Of a stretch of 11,054 nucleotides of DNA, positions 6,237 to 11,054 are shown in pieces. Every line of letters begins with the position of its first letter. Positions within the stretch are counted from its first letter, which is position 1. Location of the stretch: NCBI GenBank assembly GCA_004297315.1, contig SCTU01000272.1, positions 1 to 11,054 of the forward strand, in the 5' to 3' direction. This DNA is from Dehalococcoidia bacterium. GTDB taxonomy: Bacteria; Chloroflexota; Dehalococcoidia; UBA2979. Both the position numbers and the translations under genes were made by a program. The notes beneath the pieces are model-generated. The model was not told the origin of the DNA. It searched no databases and saw nothing but the letters and a program-made list of their open reading frames with translations.

Positions 6237-7376
6237 CTAAAGGCAGCTGTAGAGCGCGCGGACGAGGTGCTGTCCGCGCGGGTCCATCCCGCCGGTCGGC
6301 GGGCGCGTCTCGTCCGGCAGCGGGGAGAGCATCTGGTTCATCACGTAACCGAAGCCGAGGCGGTGTGCCGGGTCGGCGAAGCCCTGCGAGCCGCCCGAGC
6401 CGGCGTGTCCGAATGAGGTCGCCGGGCGCGCATCTCCGAACTCGGAGAAGCGCAGCATGAAGCCGAGGGTGCGATGGGTCGGCACCTTCAGCGTCTCGTC
6501 GAGGCCATTGGCCTGCTCGACCGACGCGCGCTCGACTGCCCACGGCGAGAGCAGACGGACCGCCCCCCATTCGCCGCCGCGCGCGAGCGCGCCGTAAACC
6601 GTCGCCAGCGAGCGCGCGTCGGCATGGCCGTTGCTCGCGGGCAACTCGGCCAGCCGGTACTCGCGGCTGTTCGGGTCGACGCCGCGCATCGCGGAGGCGA
6701 CGCCGCGCAGCGCGTTGACGCCCCGGCTGGCGACGCCCTGGCGGTTGTCCTGCAGGATCTCCGCGACGGGGCGCCCGACCGGGTTGAACCCGAGGTGGAA
6801 CGAGACCCCGAGCGGCTGCGCGATCTCGTCGCGGATGAACTGGCCCGGCGTCTTGCCGGAGACGCGCCGGATCACCTCGCCCACGAGCCAGCCGAAGGTG
6901 GAGGTGTGGTAGCCCTGCTTCGTCCCGGGCTCCCAGCGCGGGCGCTCGGCGGCCAGCGCCGCCGTCATCACGTTCCAGTCGAGCGCAGCGCCCGCAGGCA
7001 ACTCGCCATCGATGTCGGGGAGCCCGGCCTGGTGCGTGAGGAGATAGCGGACGGGGAGCCGCTCCTTGCCCGCCTGGGCAAACTCAGGCCAGTACCTGGC
7101 GACCGGGGCGCCTAGGTCGAGCTTGCCGCGGTCGGCCAGCATGTGCGCGGCGAGGGAGACGAGGCCCTTCGTCGTCGAGTAGACGTTGACGATCGTGTCC
7201 CGTTCCCACGGGCGCGTCCGGGCGGCATTCGCGTACCCCGCCCAAAGGTCGACGACGATCCGGCCGTCGATGGCGACCGCGACCGCGGCGCCCACCTCGG
7301 GGAATTCGGTGAAATTGCGCGCGAAGACCTCGCGCACGGGGGCGAAACGAGGGTCGCAGGTACCGTGCACTTCCAT
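6237..7376 (-). CDS. Serine hydrolase of the beta-lactamase class C / esterase family, 379 aa
   Basis: The chosen start is the ATG at 7374-7376 (MEVHGTCDPRFAPVREVF); the frame runs on to 7574 but would overlap RNase D and lacks family similarity there. Catalytic motifs of class C beta-lactamases, D-alanyl-D-alanine carboxypeptidases and EstB-type esterases are present: S67-x-x-K70 (YSTTKG), Y156 in GYHTSTFGW (the Y-x-N/S equivalent) and H324-A-G326 (the K-T-G equivalent). LLTHQAGLP (112-120) and ASNGHADARSLATVYGALARGG are typical of the family. HAG instead of KTG favours an esterase or peptidase-like hydrolase over a true beta-lactamase. No signal peptide is visible, so it appears cytoplasmic. 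It is divergent from RNase D. Confidence 0.88.
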   Translation of the reverse strand: MEVHGTCDPRFAPVREVFARNFTEFPEVGAAVAVAIDGRIVVDLWAGYANAARTRPWERDTIVNVYSTTKGLVSLAAHMLADRGKLDLGAPVARYWPEFAQAGKERLPVRYLLTHQAGLPDIDGELPAGAALDWNVMTAALAAERPRWEPGTKQGYHTSTFGWLVGEVIRRVSGKTPGQFIRDEIAQPLGVSFHLGFNPVGRPVAEILQDNRQGVASRGVNALRGVASAMRGVDPNSREYRLAELPASNGHADARSLATVYGALARGGEWGAVRLLSPWAVERASVEQANGLDETLKVPTHRTLGFMLRFSEFGDARPATSFGHAGSGGSQGFADPAHRLGFGYVMNQMLSPLPDETRPPTGGMDPRGQHLVRALYSCL

Positions 7377-7553
7377 CTGGGCCAGCGCCACACCGACTCC
7401 ATCCCCGCGGGGGCTTCCGTGGAGGTTAACACGGGGCCGCAGGCCTTCCCGGAGCTTCGCATCGGCGGTGGATTCGGCCTGAAGGCTGGCTGCGGCAGAT
7501 TCGGCTCCGGCTCGACAGGTTTTGTAGATGTGAGCGGTGTTATTGTCAGGAAA
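7377..7553. other. Divergent intergenic region, serine hydrolase / RNase D
   Basis: At 177 bp this is the longest gap in the window. Its right part (about 7517-7556) is less GC-rich than the surroundings and contains TCGACA at 7512-7517, but no correctly spaced -10. Promoters for both genes presumably lie here; I cannot assign them. Confidence 0.35.
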
Positions 7554-8747
7554 ATGACCCTCACCCAGCCGCAACCCGCGCTCGTCACCGACCCCTCTGA
7601 GGTTTCAGCGATTGCGCGCGAAGTGCGCGCCGCCGGGTGGCTCGCCCTCGACCTCGAGTTCATGACCGAGGGGCGCTACATCCCCGAACTCAGCCTGGTC
7701 CAGGTCGGCTGGGGCGACATCGAGGTCCCCCACGTCGCCGCCATCGACCCGCTCAATGTCGACGTGCAGGCCATCGTCGACCTCGTCGGGGACCCCGAGA
7801 TCGAGGTCATCATCCACTCGGCGCAGGCGGACCTTGCCCTGATCGGCGGTCAGTTCGGCGTCCGCGGGCGGGCGGTGTTCGACACGCAGATCGCTGGCGC
7901 GTTCCTCGGCTGGGGCGACCAGATCGGCTACGGGGCGCTCGTCGAGCGGCTCTGCGGCGTCCGCCTCGACAAAGGCGCCCAGTTCACCGAGTGGTCGCGC
8001 CGCCCGCTCTCCGAGGAGCAGGTCCGATATGCCCTCGACGACGTCCGCTACCTGCCGCTGGCGTGGCGCACCCTCCGCACAGAACTCGAGGGGCGCGGGC
8101 GGCTGCCCTGGGTGGTGCAGGAGTGCGACGCCCTCGCCGAGCAGTGGGCGGAGCGCACGCCGCCCGAGGAGATGTACCGCCGCGTGCGTGGGTGGAACGG
8201 CCTGAAGCGCCGCTCGCTCGGCGCGCTCCGCGCCGTCGCGGCGTGGCGGGAGACCGAGTCACGCCGCGCGAACCGCCCGCCCTCCTGGCTGATGAACGAC
8301 CGCACACTGCTGGAACTGTGCCGTCGCCCGCCGCAGGTCGCGACCGAACTCGCCGCCGTCCGCGGCCTCGGCGAGGGCACTGCGGCGCGCTACGGGCGCG
8401 CGATCATCGAGGCGGTCACGCGCGGCGTCGAGGACCCGCCCGAGATGGACGAGAGCCCTCCGCACCTGCCGAACCTCGGCCAGGCGTGGCCCGCGGTCCT
8501 CACCGGCATCGTGCAGGCCCGCTGCCGCGAGGCGGACATCGCCGCCCGCTTCGTCGCCACCCGCCGCGACATCGACGACGTCATCGCGTGGTGGCTCGTC
8601 GGCGACCGCAAGAAGGAGCCCGCGCTCCCCCTCCTCGGCGGCTGGCGCCGCACGCTCGCCGGCCAGGACGTCCTCGACTGGCTCGCCGGCGAGACCGCCG
8701 TCGTCGTGGATCCGCACACGGAAGCCGGCCTGCGCATCGACCGGTAG
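7554..8747 (+). CDS. rnd: Ribonuclease D, 397 aa
   Basis: This is a DEDDy-type 3'-5' exoribonuclease. Residues visible are D33 and E35 (ALDLEF, Exo I), D93 in IIHSAQADLAL (Exo II) and Y159-A-L-D-D163 (Exo III). An HRDC domain follows at about 205-295 (YRRVRGWNGLKRRSLGAL, ELAAVRGLGEGTAARYG), then a C-terminal region of about 95 residues resembling the second HRDC-like domain of E. coli RNase D. RNase D trims the 3' ends of tRNA and other stable RNA precursors. The start ATG at 7554 follows AGGAA at short spacing; the upstream frame back to 7143 is antisense to the serine hydrolase and is not used. Length agrees with the family. Confidence 0.92.
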   Translation: MTLTQPQPALVTDPSEVSAIAREVRAAGWLALDLEFMTEGRYIPELSLVQVGWGDIEVPHVAAIDPLNVDVQAIVDLVGDPEIEVIIHSAQADLALIGGQFGVRGRAVFDTQIAGAFLGWGDQIGYGALVERLCGVRLDKGAQFTEWSRRPLSEEQVRYALDDVRYLPLAWRTLRTELEGRGRLPWVVQECDALAEQWAERTPPEEMYRRVRGWNGLKRRSLGALRAVAAWRETESRRANRPPSWLMNDRTLLELCRRPPQVATELAAVRGLGEGTAARYGRAIIEAVTRGVEDPPEMDESPPHLPNLGQAWPAVLTGIVQARCREADIAARFVATRRDIDDVIAWWLVGDRKKEPALPLLGGWRRTLAGQDVLDWLAGETAVVVDPHTEAGLRIDR

Positions 8748-8771
8748 GTAGTTCACCGCGGCACCCGCGAC

Positions 8772-9392
8772 CTATCGAATCAGTCTTCCCAGCGCCGACC
8801 GGAACGCCTTCGGAGCGACTGGCACATCCCATGCCTCTGCAAAGAGATCCCTGAGCGATGCTGCTTCCTCCGCCGTGGGCGGATCGGGATCATCTCCACT
8901 AATAGAACTTACCCACCTATCCACGGCGGCTTCTTCAGGAAAGGAAGCAGACCGGGTCAGGCTCCAGTAGATTCCGCCAAAGAACACGTAATTGCACCAT
9001 TTATCGATCCACTCCGGAAAGGTCGAATAGAGAATCGGCTCATGTGGCGCAAACACCTGCTTGTCCCGAAGGAGTTTTGGCGTCAAACGGAGCCATATGG
9101 GGAGCCTCTCGTCCCTGCCAGGCATCGCCCGCTCAAAGGCAGCAAGGGCCTGATCAGCAGATGCCGCCTCCTCAGACGGCGAAAACGCTGCGCCGGCTAA
9201 GAGGTCGACTGCGAAGTCCCGCTCATAAAGTCCCAATGCCACCCCAGCACGTGCACACGCGTGCACAAGACCCACGGCCGTATATGCGTCCACGTACTTG
9301 TGTCCGAGGAGGCCCTGTCGGCGCGGCCACCCCCGGGCACGGAGGAGCGGGATTGCGAACAGGGACGCGAGGCTCGCCGGTTCGTGATCCAT
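8772..9392 (-). CDS. Hypothetical protein of atypical composition, 206 aa
   Basis: I do not recognise this family. The ATG at 9390-9392 (MDHEPASLASLF) has GGGAAGG nine bases upstream; a GTG at 9438-9440 with GAGG at good spacing would add 16 residues and is a real alternative. Two weakly hydrophobic helices occur near the start (SLASLFAIPLLRA and KYVDAYTAVGLVHACARAGVAL). A Trp/Tyr-rich centre (PEWIDKWCNYVFFGGIYWSL) precedes an acidic C-terminal part (ISGDDPDPPTAEEAASLRDLF). GC is clearly lower than its neighbours: 62 of 120 bases in 8881-9000, against 92 of 120 in 8341-8460 inside RNase D, and codon third positions are more mixed. This suggests recent acquisition. It converges on RNase D (24-bp gap) and lies downstream of the regulator gene on the same strand. 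Confidence 0.65.
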   Translation of the reverse strand: MDHEPASLASLFAIPLLRARGWPRRQGLLGHKYVDAYTAVGLVHACARAGVALGLYERDFAVDLLAGAAFSPSEEAASADQALAAFERAMPGRDERLPIWLRLTPKLLRDKQVFAPHEPILYSTFPEWIDKWCNYVFFGGIYWSLTRSASFPEEAAVDRWVSSISGDDPDPPTAEEAASLRDLFAEAWDVPVAPKAFRSALGRLIR

Positions 9393-9486
9393 TAGGTGCG
9401 GCCTTCCCGACAGAGTTCGCCCCGACACCGCGTCGTGCACGGTACCTCGTGCGACCTCATCGCGCGCCTGAGTCGAGGGCGCCGGA

Positions 9487-9511
9487 GGGCGCCGTCGCTG
9501 TTACGGCGCTC
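9487..9511 (-). terminator. Possible hairpin terminator at the end of the regulator gene
   Basis: GGGCGCCGT (9487-9495) can pair with ACGGCGCTC (9503-9511), giving a 9-bp stem with one G-U pair and a 7-nt loop. The stop codon TAA (9501-9503) of the regulator lies at the loop edge. There is no U-run after the stem on the minus strand, so it may be an attenuating or mRNA-stabilising structure, not a true intrinsic terminator. A direct repeat of GGGCGCC flanks it. Confidence 0.3.
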
Positions 9512-10262
9512 CCAGCAATTCGAGGTAGAGCGCCTGCGTCCCTTCGGACGGATCTGTGCCCAGTTCGGCTGCGAGCACCTCGCGGCAGCGTTCGTAGACG
9601 CGGAGGGCCTCGGCGCGGTTCCCGAGGGCGATGTGCAGGCGGATGAGGCGCTGATAGCCGGTCTCGCGGAACGGCTCTAGGTCGACCGTCTCGCGCGCAG
9701 CCTCGAGGGCGAGCGCTGGCGTGCCGTTCGCCGTCCAGATCTCGGCGAGGCAGTCGAGGGCGCGCACGAGGATGCCATGTAGCCTCGCCCGCTCGCGCTC
9801 GATCCACTCGCCTTCTTCGCCGGGCAAGAAGGGCCGCCGCGCGGTGATCGCGGCGACGTTGCTGGGCGCCCATGCCCCTCGGGAGTCGCCCGCGCGAAGC
9901 AGCCCCTCCGACTCGTCGATCGCCTCGGCCGCCGCCTCGCGGTCGATCCAGACCTCGTTGCCGGTGCGGAGGACGTAGGTCCCGAAGGCGCTCGTAAGGC
10001 TCATTGAGTCGGGCTCGCCGACGCCTTTCAGCAGGCTCCGGAGCTTGCTGATGAGCGCGTGTAGCGCCGCTTCCCAGGCGCCCGGGAGGCCATCGGGCCA
10101 GAGTGCCTCGGCCAGTTCCTCGCGCGTGACGGGGCGTTGCCTGTGGCAGACGAGGTAGGCGAAGAGGAGGCGGCCCTGCCGTCCGGGAAACTGCTGCTCG
10201 CCGAGCAGCCCTCCACCGTGCTCGATCTCCACCCGCCCCACGACATACACGCGTGCCGGCAT
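9501..10262 (-). CDS. SARP-like transcriptional regulator (winged helix + BTAD), 253 aa
   Basis: Residues 1-100 fit an OmpR/PhoB-type winged helix of SARP regulators: MPARVYVVGRVEIEHGGGLL, then the recognition region GRLLFAYLVCHRQRPVTREELAEALWPDG and the helix AALHALISKLRSLLKGVG. Residues about 105-250 are a bacterial transcriptional activator domain made of TPR-like helices (ALALEAARETVDLEPFRETGYQRLIRLHIALGNRAEALRVYERCREVLAAELGTDPSEGTQALYLELL), ending as the family usually does. No NB-ARC/AAA ATPase or signalling domain is fused, so this is a short SARP. Such proteins bind direct heptameric repeats near promoters as tandem dimers. The start ATG at 10260-10262 has GGTGA upstream. It is divergent from the small-gene run at 10352 and may regulate it; no ligand can be guessed. 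Confidence 0.87.
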   Translation of the reverse strand: MPARVYVVGRVEIEHGGGLLGEQQFPGRQGRLLFAYLVCHRQRPVTREELAEALWPDGLPGAWEAALHALISKLRSLLKGVGEPDSMSLTSAFGTYVLRTGNEVWIDREAAAEAIDESEGLLRAGDSRGAWAPSNVAAITARRPFLPGEEGEWIERERARLHGILVRALDCLAEIWTANGTPALALEAARETVDLEPFRETGYQRLIRLHIALGNRAEALRVYERCREVLAAELGTDPSEGTQALYLELLGAP

Positions 10263-10329
10263 TCACTCACCAAGGTTTCGCCAAGTCGTGCCCAAGCGCC
10301 GGCCGCCATTCTGGCACAGCGGGATGGAT

Positions 10330-10343
10330 CAGGTGAAAGGAAG
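10330..10343 (+). repeat. 14-bp direct repeat, copy 1, in the leader of the membrane protein gene
   Basis: CAGGTGAAAGGAAG occurs here and again at 10719-10732. This copy continues into GAG, forming an extended AAGGAAGGAG Shine-Dalgarno that ends about 7 bases before the ATG at 10352. The match includes bases upstream of the ribosome-binding core, so it is more than a shared Shine-Dalgarno. Confidence 0.6.
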
Positions 10344-10351
10344 GAGTCGGT

Positions 10352-10666
10352 ATGAACGGGATGGCGAATGCGGACGGCAGAGCGGGAGGGCACGGCCGGG
10401 TGCCCGCTGGGCAGTTCCTGGACGACCTGCCGAGCGGGTTGTACGTGGCGGCGCACGTCATGTTCCTCGCGGTCGGACTCTGGCTCTGGTCTCGGGCGAG
10501 CAGCCACGCGCTGCCGTACTCGGCCGCGCTGGCGTTGTACGCGGTGTCGCAGGTGGGCTTCTTCGCCTACTTCGCCCACCTCGTCACGATGAAGGTCGCG
10601 GTGCTCCTCGAACAGACGCTGGTCTTCGCGATGGTCTTGCTGATCGTCCTGCGGGCGACGGCTTAG
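10352..10666 (+). CDS. Small three-helix membrane protein, 104 aa
   Basis: No family is recognised. The ATG at 10352 has an excellent GGAAGGAG Shine-Dalgarno. A polar N-terminus (1-25, Gly-rich) is followed by three hydrophobic helices: about 28-47 (SGLYVAAHVMFLAVGLWLWS), 54-79 (LPYSAALALYAVSQVGFFAYFAHLVT) and 82-101 (VAVLLEQTLVFAMVLLIVLR). H35, H76 and E87 lie in or beside the membrane and could be functional. The gene is divergent from the SARP-like regulator (89 bp) and upstream of the tautomerase gene, with a 72-bp gap that carries a second copy of its leader. Confidence 0.8.
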   Translation: MNGMANADGRAGGHGRVPAGQFLDDLPSGLYVAAHVMFLAVGLWLWSRASSHALPYSAALALYAVSQVGFFAYFAHLVTMKVAVLLEQTLVFAMVLLIVLRATA

Positions 10667-10702
10667 ACCGAGGACTGCGCATACATCCAGGCGGTATCCG
10701 AA

Positions 10703-10716
10703 GCATCCGCGGATGC
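10703..10716. promoter_or_regulatory. 14-bp perfect palindrome upstream of the tautomerase gene
   Basis: GCATCCGCGGATGC is its own reverse complement. It lies 22 bp before the tautomerase ATG and 2 bp before the second leader repeat. It may be an operator for a dimeric regulator, or fold as a short 5-bp RNA hairpin. An ATCCG half-site also occurs at 10696-10700. No regulator can be assigned from sequence alone. Confidence 0.4.
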
Positions 10717-10718
10717 GA

Positions 10719-10732
10719 CAGGTGAAAGGAAG
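10719..10732 (+). repeat. 14-bp direct repeat, copy 2, in the leader of the tautomerase gene
   Basis: This is identical to 10330-10343 (CAGGTGAAAGGAAG). Its AAAGGAAG part serves as the ribosome-binding site of the tautomerase ATG at 10739, six to seven bases downstream. Confidence 0.6.
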
Positions 10733-10738
10733 AATCTC

Positions 10739-10957
10739 ATGCCACTCATTCAGGTCAGGCTCATCGAAGGTGTGTTTTCATCGGAACAGAAGGGCGAGAT
10801 GATCCGCCGGTTGACGGACACCATGGTCGCGATCGAAGGCGAGAACCTGCGGCCCGTGACGTGGGTGGTCGTTGAGGAGGTCAAGGGCGGCGACTGGGGC
10901 ATCGGCGGGAAGGGCCTCACCGCGGCGGACGTGAAAGCGATCGCTGCCGGCGCCTAG
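10739..10957 (+). CDS. 4-oxalocrotonate tautomerase-like protein, 72 aa
   Basis: Length and pattern fit the small tautomerase superfamily: after removal of Met the protein begins with Pro (PLIQVRLIEGVFSS), the catalytic base of these enzymes. The helix EQKGEMIRRLTDTMVAIEG follows, then the second strand RPVTWVVVEEVKGGDWGIGGKGLTAADV. The final motif E-x-x-x-x-D-W-G-I-G-G matches 4-OT-like proteins (usually W-G-x-G-G). These act as hexamers and interconvert enol and keto acids, or have related promiscuous activity. Arg11, which binds substrate carboxylate in classical 4-OT, has no clear counterpart, so the substrate may differ. It is followed 30 bp later by the DUF1059 gene and is probably cotranscribed with it. 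Confidence 0.9.
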   Translation: MPLIQVRLIEGVFSSEQKGEMIRRLTDTMVAIEGENLRPVTWVVVEEVKGGDWGIGGKGLTAADVKAIAAGA

Positions 10958-10987
10958 GTCGAGTTCAGCGCTCCGAAGGAGTGTCCA

Positions 10988-11054
10988 ATGGCCAAGGTGT
11001 TCACCTGCGAGTGCGGCGTCGTGATCCGTGGGGTCGATGACGACGACCTCGTGA
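10988..11054 (+). CDS. DUF1059-like small protein, N-terminal part (partial)
   Basis: The frame from the ATG at 10988 reads MAKVFTCECGVVIRGVDDDDLV and runs off the window. An AAGGAG at 10976-10981 gives a strong ribosome-binding site. DUF1059 proteins are about 60 residues, begin with a Cys-containing strand (F-x-C-x-C-G) and carry the G-x-[DE]-x-[DE]-[DE]-L segment seen here. C7 and C9 may bind metal. Role is not established. Confidence 0.75.
   Translation, partial: MAKVFTCECGVVIRGVDDDDLV

Noticed and set aside
7143..7553. Upstream extension of the RNase D frame
   Set aside because: It is antisense to the serine hydrolase N-terminus and would add about 137 residues unrelated to the family. 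The ATG at 7554 gives the normal RNase D N-terminus.
7377..7574. Longer N-terminus of the serine hydrolase
   Set aside because: It would overlap the RNase D start and shows no signal peptide or family similarity. The ATG at 7376 gives the expected domain boundary.
10312..10325. TGGCAC resembling a sigma54 -24 element before the small membrane protein gene
   Set aside because: The -12 GC does not occur at the required spacing.

Overview
The window is a high-GC chromosomal segment from a bacterium. The gene set suggests Chloroflexota or an actinobacterium-like lineage: a SARP-like BTAD regulator, a DUF1003 membrane protein, several stand-alone hot-dog (MaoC-type) and crotonase proteins, an RNase D and a DUF1059 protein. 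Lineage is an inference from gene content and base composition; no rRNA or other marker gene is present. Genes are packed tightly, the longest gap is about 177 bp, and no rRNA, tRNA, insertion sequence or CRISPR array was seen.

Layout. (1) 1-66: the last codons of an AMP-dependent acyl-CoA synthetase enter from the left. They meet an unrecognised 204-residue gene on the minus strand (73-687). (2) 829-2524: a translationally coupled pair. The first protein fuses an intact PHP metal-dependent phosphoesterase domain to a MaoC/hot-dog domain. The second is a stand-alone MaoC-like subunit whose catalytic Asp/His positions are replaced. (3) 2536-3228, minus: a DsbA/FrnE-like thioredoxin-fold protein whose active-site motif is interrupted by an in-frame TGA exactly where the first Cys of CPWC should be. 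A hairpin of bacterial SECIS geometry lies just downstream. I read this as a selenoprotein with a U-P-W-C active site; gene callers would truncate it to a GTG start at 3111. (4) 3288-3776: a DUF1003 membrane protein, divergent from the selenoprotein. (5) 3834-4727: a crotonase lacking one of the two hydratase glutamates. (6) 4794-6214: a two-gene ABC-2 exporter. (7) 6237-7376, minus: a class C beta-lactamase-like serine hydrolase, divergent from an RNase D (7554-8747). (8) 8772-9392, minus: an orphan of markedly lower GC. (9) 9501-10262, minus: a SARP-type regulator without an ATPase domain, divergent from a run of small genes: a three-helix membrane protein, a 4-oxalocrotonate tautomerase-like protein and a partial DUF1059 protein.

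Working together: the acyl-CoA synthetase, hot-dog pair and crotonase share an acyl-CoA theme and may serve one degradation or modification pathway, though they are not one continuous operon. The ABC pair is a self-contained exporter. The regulator probably acts on its own promoter region and perhaps on the divergent small genes. The strongest novelty candidate is the UPWC selenoprotein; second is the PHP-hot-dog fusion with its catalytically altered partner.
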